Origin: Tuctoria greenei
Taxonomy: Eukaryota; Streptophyta; Magnoliopsida; Poales; Poaceae
DNA length: 64,000 nucleotides
Assembly: GCA_036927565.1 (NCBI GenBank)
Contig: JAYESD010000009.1
Location: forward strand, 28,487,601 to 28,551,600
Direction: 5' to 3'
Shown here: positions 34,574 to 43,990 of the stretch, in pieces
Position numbering within the stretch: the first letter of the stretch is position 1
Layout of the letters: the number at the start of each line of letters is the position of its first letter
Translations under genes and position numbers: made by a program
Notes under the pieces: model-generated
The model's database searches: none
What the model saw: only the letters and a program-made list of their open reading frames with translations
Told to the model about the DNA's origin: nothing

Positions 34574-35937
34574 AGAACAAGCTTGGGGGAGGACCCCCAC
34601 TTGAGGTAAACTGTATCACATCCATTGCATATTTATTTTCCATTCATACACCATTCACCTTGCATATATAAAAATATAAAATAAAGTAGATTTGTTTCCA
34701 ATCAAATAAAGATGTGCGGTAAGAATGATTTAGAATTCACATTGATGAAATGATGAATAGTTGCTCTGTTTTATTTTTCCTAAGTCCCTAGTTTACAACT
34801 TGCTACTCTCCAAATATTGCTTTTATTGGTTAAAGTTAACTTTTCCTTGATTTAGAAATTGTGGGTAGCATAGGCTTAATCCAATCTAAGTTGTTGTGAG
34901 ATATGATATAGTGATTGGGCTGCTAGTCCTAGTTTGAAAGTGAAACTTAGATTTTCGGAGAAATTCTAAAAATATTTAAGTTACCCTCATTTGATTGGAA
35001 ATACCTACCAAAGCCATATGAGATTTTACATTGATAAACCTTATGCATATGTTATTTGCCTTCACATTTATACTAGTCAAACTAGTATAGTCCTATGTGA
35101 GAATTCATTCACTTCTTTTTTAATTCAAGACTTCACTTGCATATGCTAAGACTTCTACACTAGAAGTTAGCAAAAGTCCATAATATCATCATCCACAATA
35201 AAAGAGAAACTCCATGCCTTTCATGTTTAGTACTCTCTCCAAGTTTATTGCATACAAAGAGAGTAGAAGACATGGCTACAAGAAAAAGAAAAAAAAAAAG
35301 AAAAATGCATGCTTACATCATAAGCATGAGAAAAAAAGAAGAGAGTAGTCATGTTTCATCCCTGCAAATAAGAGAGTCTGCACAAATAGGAGTCATATCA
35401 ACATCCATTTCCACTTCCACTACATCACACATTCACAAGTCTTGAATCAAATAGTTTTGAATTGATTTCTCCTAAGGCTTACATTTTTGACTTGGCAATA
35501 TTATGTGTTGCAAATATGCCTACTACATTCCCTACCAATCCCCACATACAAGCCTTATTTAGTTGTAGGATGAGTATAGGCAAAATGTCGTGGTGAGGAT
35601 ATATTTCCACTACACACAAAGGAGTGATTGGGAGAATCAAATTGAGGTACTTAGAATCTAAATCGAAACTCTCCGGAATTTGAGTGGAACTTGATCTCTA
35701 GGCTATGTTTGCTCCATTTGTTGTTCTATCTTTCAACTACCCATGAATAGGAGAAGGCATAAGCCCCATAATGACTTAAGGTAGATGAAGTACCATAGCC
35801 AATTTTTGTAATACTAGGTAGAGTATTTTGTTGTGCACATGGTACTTTTGAAAAGTAAAACATTGTAACAACTCCTGATCATCAGCCTAAAGTCTTGACT
35901 TTGCCAGAAACGTGCAAAGGATAAGCTTGGGGGAGTT
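34574..35937 (+). other. Athila-like right copy 3' untranslated region and purine tract
   Basis: AT-rich untranslated sequence matches the left copy (26014-27346). It includes an A-rich low-complexity stretch near 35280-35310. The purine tract GCTTGGGGGAGTT (35925-35937) directly precedes the LTR. I find no gene. Confidence 0.75.
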
Positions 35938-37417
35938 TGTTGACGGTTGTTATATCCCAAATTCACCCGTCAATATAACTCAATTATATGAAGGAAATAT
36001 CATTTCTTGCACATAACACCTTTCTACTTAACCTATTTCCACTTGTCTTTGGAGGAATAGTGCATGCACACACTTTATGAAGGAAATGAGGTGAAAGAGG
36101 GGGGAGCAATCATATAAATTATCATCCCAGCCAATTAAGCGCCTACACGTGGTATGACATGGATCAAATGGCCCACAAACAGTAGCATCCAAGGCCATCC
36201 AAAGGTGTATCACTCATATCAGTCAATGGGACCCACCTAGGAGTCACCCCGAGGAAGCACAATGGAAATGGTTAGAAGACCAGTTCGGTCGAACTCCCTG
36301 TTCAGTCATAGTGGAATTTGCACCAAACTCGGTCAAATTACATGTGTCGACTCCCTGTGGTGCCCTGATCATGATGAAAACAGATTTGCGCACTTTTAGT
36401 GGTGGGAACCGACCCTTCTCCTGCTATAAATAGGACCCCGACCCTCACTTCTCACACATGCAACTTGAGCTTCATTCTATTGTATCCACTATCTTCTATA
36501 GTCTTAGAGGAGTTTAGGCTATAGAGAGGAGAGCCTCTAGTACTTAGTCCAAATTAGGAAGGAGTAGGAGTCTCTCTCTTCACAATTCCAATATGGGAAA
36601 GGTATGGCTCACATATTCCTTATTGTATTTGTGACTTAATGCATAATAAAGATGTTATCATTAGTCTTCTTTTATTCATATACTTAGATGAAGCGTTTCT
36701 TGTTTGATTGTGGACTCCATGTATGTGGTAGGAGTAGTCTTTATGATTATGCCATAACACTCTTATTCTATCATCATAAACACTGCAAACCCCCACTATA
36801 GTCTAATTAGTTATGATATGATCATGTTAATATGAATAACTTATGCTATGTCTCAACATTGGTTCAACGATGTTTAGGTTAGTCATTGCCTTAGAGAGGT
36901 ACTTGTACTCGAGCCTCTAAGGTATTTACTTAGTATGCTAGCATGGTGCTGGATAGTAAGTAGTGTTGGATGTCTCGTAGACCCACTGATTGAAGAGGTA
37001 GGCAATAGGTGGTGACACCCCTATCTGTCCTTGTAATCCTCCATGTTCGGCTATGTCACAAGCTCTTTGCGGGAGTCATCCTAGTATTGCTAGGGGTAAA
37101 CCCGTGCCCGATGTGTTGAACAACTTAGCATAAGGATTCACCATTGACATGCTCATTAGTATCTAACTTCAGCTATGTATATGTACATTAGAGGCATTAT
37201 AGGAGCAACTCCCTAACTCTTAGTCTAATCTCCCTTAGGTCCCATTTACCCCCCTTAGAATAGAATGATCTTGTGTGTGTCACACTATGTCCACATATCT
37301 ATTACCCATCCTCACTAGAACCCTACCTAGACCAATCTACCCTCTTCATTTGATGATTGGTTTACTTCCACTTAGCCTTCCTTTGGGAAAATATAAATGA
37401 CGTAAGAAATGTCAACA
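35938..37417 (+). repeat. 3' LTR of the Athila-like right copy
   Basis: The 1480-bp LTR starts TGTTGAC and ends GTCAACA, a perfect 7-bp terminal inverted repeat. GCTATAAATAGG near 36425 is a plausible promoter TATA. Sequence after 37417 is gypsy-2 leader in the opposite orientation, indicating insertion into, or rearrangement with, gypsy-2. Confidence 0.9.
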
Positions 37418-37713
37418 GGGTGCAAGACCAGGCTAAGCATGTTCTACACTCTGGACCTCCCACGTCATCATGGGTAGGCCTTATCGTAATGCCTTGGTGA
37501 CGTTGTTATCGCCGTGGCGGTAGTCGCCGTTGCAGGCGTGGCAACCGTGTGGCTGCTCGCCCGGCTGAACTAACCCACCCTGAAGCAGGGAGTGGCCTGG
37601 TCCTCGCCCACTGTGATGCATCGGGGCTGAGTGGAACCAGTGACGGAGTAGAGGTTCACCATTGCTGCAGGTGCAAACTTCTCATAGAAAAAGCCCCTAC
37701 CTGGCACGCCAAA
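37418..37713 (-). other. Gypsy-2 leader and primer-binding site
   Basis: The minus strand reads TTTGGCGTGCCAGGTAGGGG at 37694-37713 immediately after the LTR end. This is the same primer site as gypsy-A (48161-48178) and is compatible with the 3' end of a tRNA-Arg (from memory). The remaining 280 bp are the start of the internal region before it is cut by the Athila-like LTR. The short frame in it (MAARPAELTHPEAG on plus) is not supported as a gene. Confidence 0.7.
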
Positions 37714-38295
37714 TATCGAAGTGTTCTTGTGACATTTCCCTCAGACCTGCTTAGAGAGCAGCTCGCAGAGGTTCTTTGATCAGCGGGGGCTTAGTCTCAG
37801 GTGAGATTACCGGTTGAGGAACTATGGTGAGATGGTGGTTTTACGTGGTTCGGGCCGCCGGAGCGTAATACCCTACTCCACGATGATATTTGTATTGCTT
37901 GAGTGTGTGTGTGTGTGTGGAGAGTCCAATTGCATATATCTTGTGCTTGAGATCGGCCCTAGTCCAAGCGGACCAGAGAGGATGTATAGTAACGGGTGTT
38001 GCCTGGTCCTTTTATAGTCAAGGCCGAACAACTTACAAGTGGGTCCAGGGCCCGACAGGTGGCCCCGGAGTGATATTATCCTGTACAATATCTAAGGCTT
38101 CTTGCATACGCTGCCTCTGATCACGGCTGGAAGACCCGTCGTCTTGCCGCGTCGGATGCTAGTGGCTATGCATAGTCGTTGATGATGATAGGGAATGTCC
38201 CATCCATCTTGTCGTCGTAAGATAACCACTTGGGAGTGTGTGGTAGCCCTGCGGTGCCTTCACTGCGATGTGATTGGACCCAGAGGTACCTGACA
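37714..38295 (-). repeat. 5' LTR of gypsy-2
   Basis: The 582-bp LTR begins TGTCAGGTACC on the minus strand (at 38295) and ends CTTCGATA (37714), mutated from the CGACA terminus seen at 11690. TATA box: CTATAAAAGG on minus, 38008-38017. The invariant block GCGGCCCGAACCACGTAAA is at 37840-37858. A short (GT)n run lies at 37903-37919. The 5-bp flank on its outer side is GGGGG. Confidence 0.85.
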
Positions 38296-38302
38296 GGGGG
38301 CG

Positions 38303-39048
38303 TGAATGTAGCCTAGAGGGGGGTGAATAGGTTTTTTGAACCTTCGTTGGATCCTGAAACACTTAACAACTTGATCAAATACAGAGAAATCAGACTAGTC
38401 CGATGTGGGGCGGACTAGTCCGGTGCGTGCAGACTAGAACGATTAAGTTTGATCAATGATTTCACGTCAAGTACTCTATGCAGCGGAAAGTAAGATGTAA
38501 TTTGGATGTATCATGACAATGAAACTATGTATGGCACAAATTAACTTTGATTTCAATGTTTTAACGTAAGTTATCCAAGATTGAGTAAACCCTAGATTAT
38601 GATAAACAATAAAACAAAGATGCACAAGACACAATTTTATCCCTTGGTTCACTTCCCACGAAGGAAACCTGTATCCACGCTGAGGAGTCCACGGAGGACC
38701 TGGTCTTCACCAACCCTACCATCGTCGAATCGCCATAGAGGCTGATTCTCTTCCACTAACCACAAAGGGGCAAATAACCATGTTCAAGGAGCCTTCTCAC
38801 AAGTTGAGGGCTCCCCAAGACTTACAGTGATGAACACCACCAACACACTCGAAAGATGTACAATAAAGAATCAGAGTGTGCGAGAGAATCAAACCCAAGA
38901 GCTCAAAACGTGTGGAACGAGTCTCTCCTTTGATCAATTGCTAATCCTTAAAGATTTGATATTTCTATGGTTAGATTGTGTTGAGAGTCGTGTATTTTGG
39001 GCTCTTGGGAGGTGTGATGGCGCAAGGGGTTGAGAGTTATGGTTGTAG
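38303..39048 (-). repeat. Copia LTR fragment related to copia B/C
   Basis: It starts TGAATGTAGCCTAGAGGGGGGTGAATAGG, like the ends of the copia B, copia C and solo LTRs. It has CGGACTAGTCCG motifs at 38395-38425 and the conserved text about seven-tenths of the way through an LTR (GTTTATCCC/TTGGTTCACTTCC...). It is cut at 39049 by a CACTA transposon end, and the rest of the LTR is not in the window. Confidence 0.75.
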
Positions 39049-39059
39049 CACTACCAGGA

Positions 39060-40735
39060 TTCCGGTTTATTGCGACGAAAAAAATCGTTGCAATAGGTCG
39101 AAATTCGTCGCGATAGGTTGTTGTCGCAATGAAATAGAACGCGCGATAGTTTTTCCGACTCGTGGCGATAACAGCCATGGCAATAGGTTATTGCGACTAC
39201 TTGACATCTGTGGCAAATAGTATGGTATTGCGACGACTCCACGTTCATTGCAAATAGTATGGCATTGCAACGGTTTAACCTATTGCGACGATTTAACGTA
39301 TTGCGACGAAAATATCGGTCTTGCAATGATGTCACATTTGTGGCAAAAAGTATGGTATTGCAACAAATCCACGTTCATGGCAAATAGTATGGTATTGCAA
39401 CGGTTTAATGTATTGCGACGATTTAACGTATTGCAACAAAAATAACGGTGTTGCAACGATGCCACGTTCGTGGCAAAAAGTATGGTATTGCAACGACTCC
39501 ACGTTCGTGGCAAATAGTATGGTATTGCAACGGTTTAACGTATTGCGACGATTTAACATATTGCAATGAAAATAACGGTGTTGCAACGATGCCACGTTCG
39601 TGACAAAAAGTATGGTATTGCAACGACTACACGTTCGTGGCAAATAGTATGGTATTGCAACAGTTTAACGTATTGCGATGATTTAACGTATTGCAACGAA
39701 AATAACGGTGTTGCAACGATGCCACATTCGTGGCAAAAACTATGGTATTGCAACGACTCCACGTTCGTGGCAAATAGTATGGTATTGCAACGGTTTAAAG
39801 TATTGCGACGATTTAACGTATTGCAACGAATAGTATGTTATTTGCGACGATTTCACATTTGTGGCGATAAGTATGGTATCGCGACGATTTCATACTCGTG
39901 GCGAATAGTATGGTATCGCGACGATTTCATACTCGTGGCGAATAGTATGGTATCGCGACGTTTTCACATTCGCGGCGAATAGTACAGTGTTGCAACGATT
40001 TCACATCCGTAGCGAATAGTACGGTATGGCAACATTTTTACATTCGTGGCAAATAGTATGGTGTTGCAATGATTTCACATCCGTGGCAAATAGTACGGTA
40101 TCGCGATGATTTCACACTCGTGGCAAATAATATGGTATCGCGACGTTTTCACATCCGCGGCGAATAGTACGGTATCGCGACGATTTCACACTCGTGGCGA
40201 ATAATATCGTATCACGACGTTTTCACATTCGTGGAGAATACTACGATGTTGCAACGATTGCACTTCCGTGGCGAATAGTACGGTATCGCGACGATTTCAC
40301 ACTCGTGGCGAATAATATGGTATCGCGATGATTTCACAGCAGTGGCCAGTAATACGGTATTGCAACAATTTCACGTTCATGGCGAATAGTACGATATTGC
40401 AATGATTTCAAAACCGTGGCAACAGTATTGTATTGCAACGATTTCTGATGTGTGGCAATAGGTTCATAATGCAACATATTCAAATCTGTTGCAACAGGGT
40501 CGTAATGCGACGTTCTCTGGGTGGTGGCAATAGCAGTCTAGTGCAACACTTTTTTGGTCGTAGCCAAATGTTTGTAGTGCAACGTTTTATAATTTGTGGC
40601 AATAGCTAGCTTCCTATTGCAACAGTTTATTTTCGTCGCAATAATTTGTTAATGCCACGTTTTATAATTAGCGGCACTAGAATCCTAATGCACCCGGTTT
40701 GAAAATTAGTGGCAACAGAATCAATTTATTCGCAC
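39060..40735. repeat. CACTA subterminal repeat arrays
   Basis: Two repeat layers are visible. From about 39200 to 39830 a unit of 129-130 bp recurs (for example GCCACGTTCGTGGCAAAAAG near 39459, 39589 and 39719). From about 39840 to 40440 a 37-bp unit recurs, with GCGACGATTTCATACTCGTGG repeated exactly near 39887 and 39924. Each unit centres on TTGC(A/G)ACG and a CGTGGC stretch. Similarity fades toward 40735. Such arrays are the binding sites of the TnpA-type protein in CACTA elements (established for En/Spm). ORFs crossing it are artefacts of the repeat. Confidence 0.85.
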
Positions 40736-40785
40736 ACGATACGTCTGTCGACTTAACAACAAACATCCAGCAATTGATGCAACGG

Positions 40786-42400
40786 TCAAGGACCCTTGCG
40801 TCGTTGCGAGACGATGTTATTTACAGTTTTTTCAGTTTGCAACATTGCACCCATTAAAATAGCACTGCGACGAGTTGTAGTACTAGGAATAGTTTCTTGA
40901 ACATCCAGCTTCGACTTGGTGCGAGCAGGAGGCTTTTGTGGAGTTGCTGCTAGCCGTTGTTGATTTTGTAAGCTCTCCATCATTCTGCGCATGTCTGCTA
41001 GCCCCTTTTCTTGCCGTGCAGAATTGGCTGCCATCTGATCATGTAAAGCCCGGACTTCCTGGTTGAGCTGTTCATTTGCCTGGACGAAGTCATCCATATG
41101 GGAGGTCATATTATCATTTGTTCCTTCGAACTCTTGCACCTGAGAGCTGAGGTCTTCATTTCTATTTTGCAAGGATCAAACTTGCTGGCCGAGCTAGTCA
41201 GACATCTGGATACGCAGTCTTTCAGAAACATTAGGTTTAGCCATATAACCATGCCCCCGAACTGTGATCCTCCAGAACCGGTTGCAGATATATTAGTAAG
41301 TCGGAAGATGTTATTTCTTTCCTCATCTGTGATTGGGACTCCCAGCTCAGCTTCCTTGACATTGATTTGGGCACGTGCCTGGGTCTATATACAAAAAGAA
41401 AAGTCACATGTACATTGCAAATATTTATTTAAATGGGGACTGTTTGAAGTGTTTCTCACATGTACAGCTTTTGCCTGCTCGTTTGCCCATTGACCGTTCT
41501 TCACATGGCTTGCCTCCCACGATTCTATGTCATCGGGTTCTTTTCTGGTCTCTGGGTCTCGCTACATCAAATACAAGTAAAATTTGATTGAATGATTGCA
41601 GTGCAAAGTAAAAGCATGATTTAGTTTTCATACCTTCTCGTAACTAAGTTGGGCGTAGGATTTCGAGCCAAGCAAGTGTTTTGTCTTTTGGGTACTTCGA
41701 TTTCGTGAATTGGTTCTGCTTATTGACTTCAATTTTAAGAATTAATTTCACGAATGGGTGTTATCAAATAGTTTTTGTAGGATATGAAGGTATTAGAAAG
41801 CTAGCTGACCTTGAATCGCTCGGACCCAAAATAGTCCATAAGCGCCAACCAATCGGAATCTGCTACGTCAACAGGCTTGTATTGTATACGTTCCTCATCG
41901 GTCGAATACTTCTTATAGATGGCATGCAATGTTGATCGCCACCCCTTGTAGCGCTCACCAGCAATCTTCAATATTTTTCTTCTGGTATCATCTGTGTCCT
42001 CCAAGTCCCATGCATTCTGTATATTGTATATCACACTGTTATAAACGTACAAGATGGAGGTCGCTAGAAAAAAATACTTATGTGGGTTGTCACAACACTA
42101 ACCAGAATGTCTCTCACTATATCGCTCTTCGAAGTATCGCCAACCTCTGCCCACTTCCTTACACCAGCGAGGGGTGCATTTTTATTTGTTGTAATAACCA
42201 CATCATCAACAAAGTGCCGCTGATTAGGACCGCAGCACCCAACCTATCGGACCACTGAATTTGTAGCTTTTGATTCTGATCATTCGTTCTATTTGCAGAT
42301 GCTAGATAGCACAATTTAGCAACCTTAAGTCCTTTAGCCACCCCTCTTCCAAACTTCTTTCCTTCTGTTAGTGTCATTTAAACGGTAAACGTTTAAAGCA
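40786..42400 (-). pseudogene. CACTA accessory transposase (Transposase_24 / TnpA-like), multi-exon, decayed
   Basis: Exons are recognisable on the minus strand. The first, about 42377-42105, has GKKFGRGVAKGLK, then a frameshift near 42230, then VRKWAEVGDTSKSD, with a donor after DIL. The second, 42016-41810, has AWDLEDTDDTRRK, WRSTLHAIYKKYSTDEE and DWLALMDYFGS, with donor GTCAGC. The third, 41561 to about 41467, begins after TGTAG with RDPETRKEPDDIESWEA. The last, 41384-40786, has VPITDEERNNIFRL, a long coiled coil and a basic end. Two stops (TAG, TGA) near 41182-41197 lie where CAG and CGA would be expected. The protein would bind the subterminal repeats; N-terminal exons above 42400 are uncertain. 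Confidence 0.75.
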
Positions 42401-42911
42401 AATTAGCAACTGACCAGGCCTAGTATCATGTACAAATAGTGTGAAAGAAGAAGAAGTCTGATGTTTTACCATCTTCAGGATGAGTGCGGCAAATACGAGC
42501 GTGGGAACACCGCGTCGCAACAGCATTTTGCTCCATATTGGGCGATGCATCGACTTGTTGACTTCTTTGTTGCTGTTCATACCCTACAATCAGGCATCAG
42601 GCAGTAGTCAGTGGCGCTATAGCACCCGTAGTACTGCAAGGGATTTTCAGTCCAGCTGCGAAGTAGGCAAGATAGTAGCTGGCGATGCTATAGAAAGAGA
42701 GGGTTCGCCGGGTGCTCATCTTATGCAGTACTGCCGGTTCGGTCTGACCGACATCAGTAGGAGCGCGTCTCGAGGTGAATTGGTGGCAGGGCGAGTCATG
42801 GACGTCAGCGGTATTAGTAGGTAGAGGATGCAAGACAGATGAGGCGGGCAGCTTGCGACGTTTAACAAAGATAGGGTTCGGTCAGGCAGCGCAGTGACCA
42901 CATTTAAGTCA
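42401..42911 (-). other. Region upstream of the CACTA gene
   Basis: Possible first exons of the transposase gene may lie here (a Ser/Thr/Pro/Arg-rich frame at 42833-42597), but I cannot align them to a family. Nothing else is recognised. Confidence 0.3.
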
Positions 42912-43073
42912 GAGGATCGACATCCAGATCACACCGGTGATCTCACGTGCCTTACGTTTTTACTGCAGGCGATGCAGTAAAGATCCAACGGTGTGATTTC
43001 ATTGGATCTTTACTGCATCATGTGCAGTAAAAACGTATAAGTCAGGTGATCTGCATCCATTGATATCACCCTG
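42912..43073. repeat. Imperfect fold-back repeat
   Basis: The core ACGTTTTTACTGCA...TGCAGTAAAGATCCAA is followed about 13 bp later by TTGGATCTTTACTGCA...TGCAGTAAAAACGT (42955-43037). Looser pairing of GATCACC-type sequence extends outward to about 42912 and 43073. It could be a small fold-back MITE or a hairpin RNA source; no target duplication was established. Confidence 0.6.
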
Positions 43074-43425
43074 GATCAAGTCTCGAGGCTAGGAGGACAG
43101 TGTGGCGGATCTATGAATTAAATTTAAGTGGATTGCATACTGATATTTTGCTCTGCATGTTAGCATCTCGCCCTAAAGTGCTACTAGAACGGATACATAA
43201 ATATAATCTTGCGTTAATTACCAAACATCAGCAATGCATTTGGCAGTGTAAAAAACGAAATTGAGATCATATAAGCAGCAATGAACCCTCATGTACATGC
43301 ATCTCTAAACTATATGGTACTAAAATTTCTTAGTGGACAGGGGTTAATGATATTGGACTATTTTTTCCAGGGTATGCCATGTCATATGAGGCATAGCATG
43401 TAGGAGTAGGTACGCCGTAATGGCC
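43074..43425. other. Unassigned AT-rich spacer
   Basis: I see no gene, repeat family or element boundary in this stretch. Confidence 0.4.
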
Positions 43426-43990
43426 AGGGGTTTGCGGGCGGCGGGGTCATCATGGCACGCGAACGATGGGACATGGAGATGGAGGGAGACGCATCAGGGA
43501 GGACAGTGAAGTGACCACCAGCAGGGCGTGGGCGCCGGCCGATGCCGGAGTGACCGGTGGCGACATGGGTTTGCGGGCGGCGGGGTCATGATGACATGCG
43601 AAGGATGGGACGTGGTGATGGTCGAGGGAGACGCGTTTCTGAGGACACTGAAGTGAGCAGCACCAGGGTTTTGTCACCGGTGCCGGAGTGGCGGCGGCGA
43701 GAGAGCCCAGCGTGCGCGTGTAGGCATCAATAAATCACGCCATCACATATACTCACCAGCAGGGCGTGGGCGCCAGCCGGTGCCGGAGTGACCGGAGGCG
43801 ACAGGGGTTTGCGGGTGGCGGGGTCATCATGACACGCGAAGGATGGGACGTGGCGATGGTGGAGGGAGACGCGTCGGGGAGGACACTGAAGTGAGCAGCA
43901 GCAGGGTGTGGTCGCCGGTGCCGGAGTGGCCGGCGCCGAGGGAGCCCATCGTGCGTGTGTAGGCATCAATAAATCACACCATCACATATA
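43426..43990. repeat. GC-rich tandem repeat
   Basis: A unit including TTTGCGGGCGGCGGGGTCAT, AAGGATGGGACGTGG, GGAGGGAGACGCGT and GTGCCGGAGTG recurs three times (about 43430, 43569 and 43807). A larger period of about 235 bp is visible from ACCAGCAGGGCGTGGGCGCC at 43517 to the same at 43752, and again TAGGCATCAATAAATCAC near 43722 and 43958. The minus frames over it (43677-43450, 43969-43727) encode His/Pro/Ala-rich peptides that repeat with the DNA and look incidental. A fragment of a captured GC-rich gene is possible. Confidence 0.65.

Larger units (their letters stand above)
31165..37417 (+). mobile_element. Athila-like element, right (plus) copy, without RT or integrase
   Basis: This mirrors the minus copy at 25998-30790: zinc-knuckle gag, protease, internal TATA box, Athila-type ORF, untranslated region, purine tract and a complete 1480-bp LTR. 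Homology between the two copies begins near 31165, so gag upstream of the knuckle and the 5' LTR are missing here. The copies are clearly diverged (about 85-90% by eye), with independent indels and stops. Confidence 0.8.

Noticed and set aside
37873..38120. Overlapping frames with Cys/Val-rich CVCVCVE stretch
   Set aside because: Produced by the (GT)n run within the gypsy-2 LTR.
39060..40735. Regular repeats that could suggest a CRISPR array
   Set aside because: The spacers are themselves repeats, units change length, and the array adjoins a CACTA terminus; these are subterminal transposon repeats.
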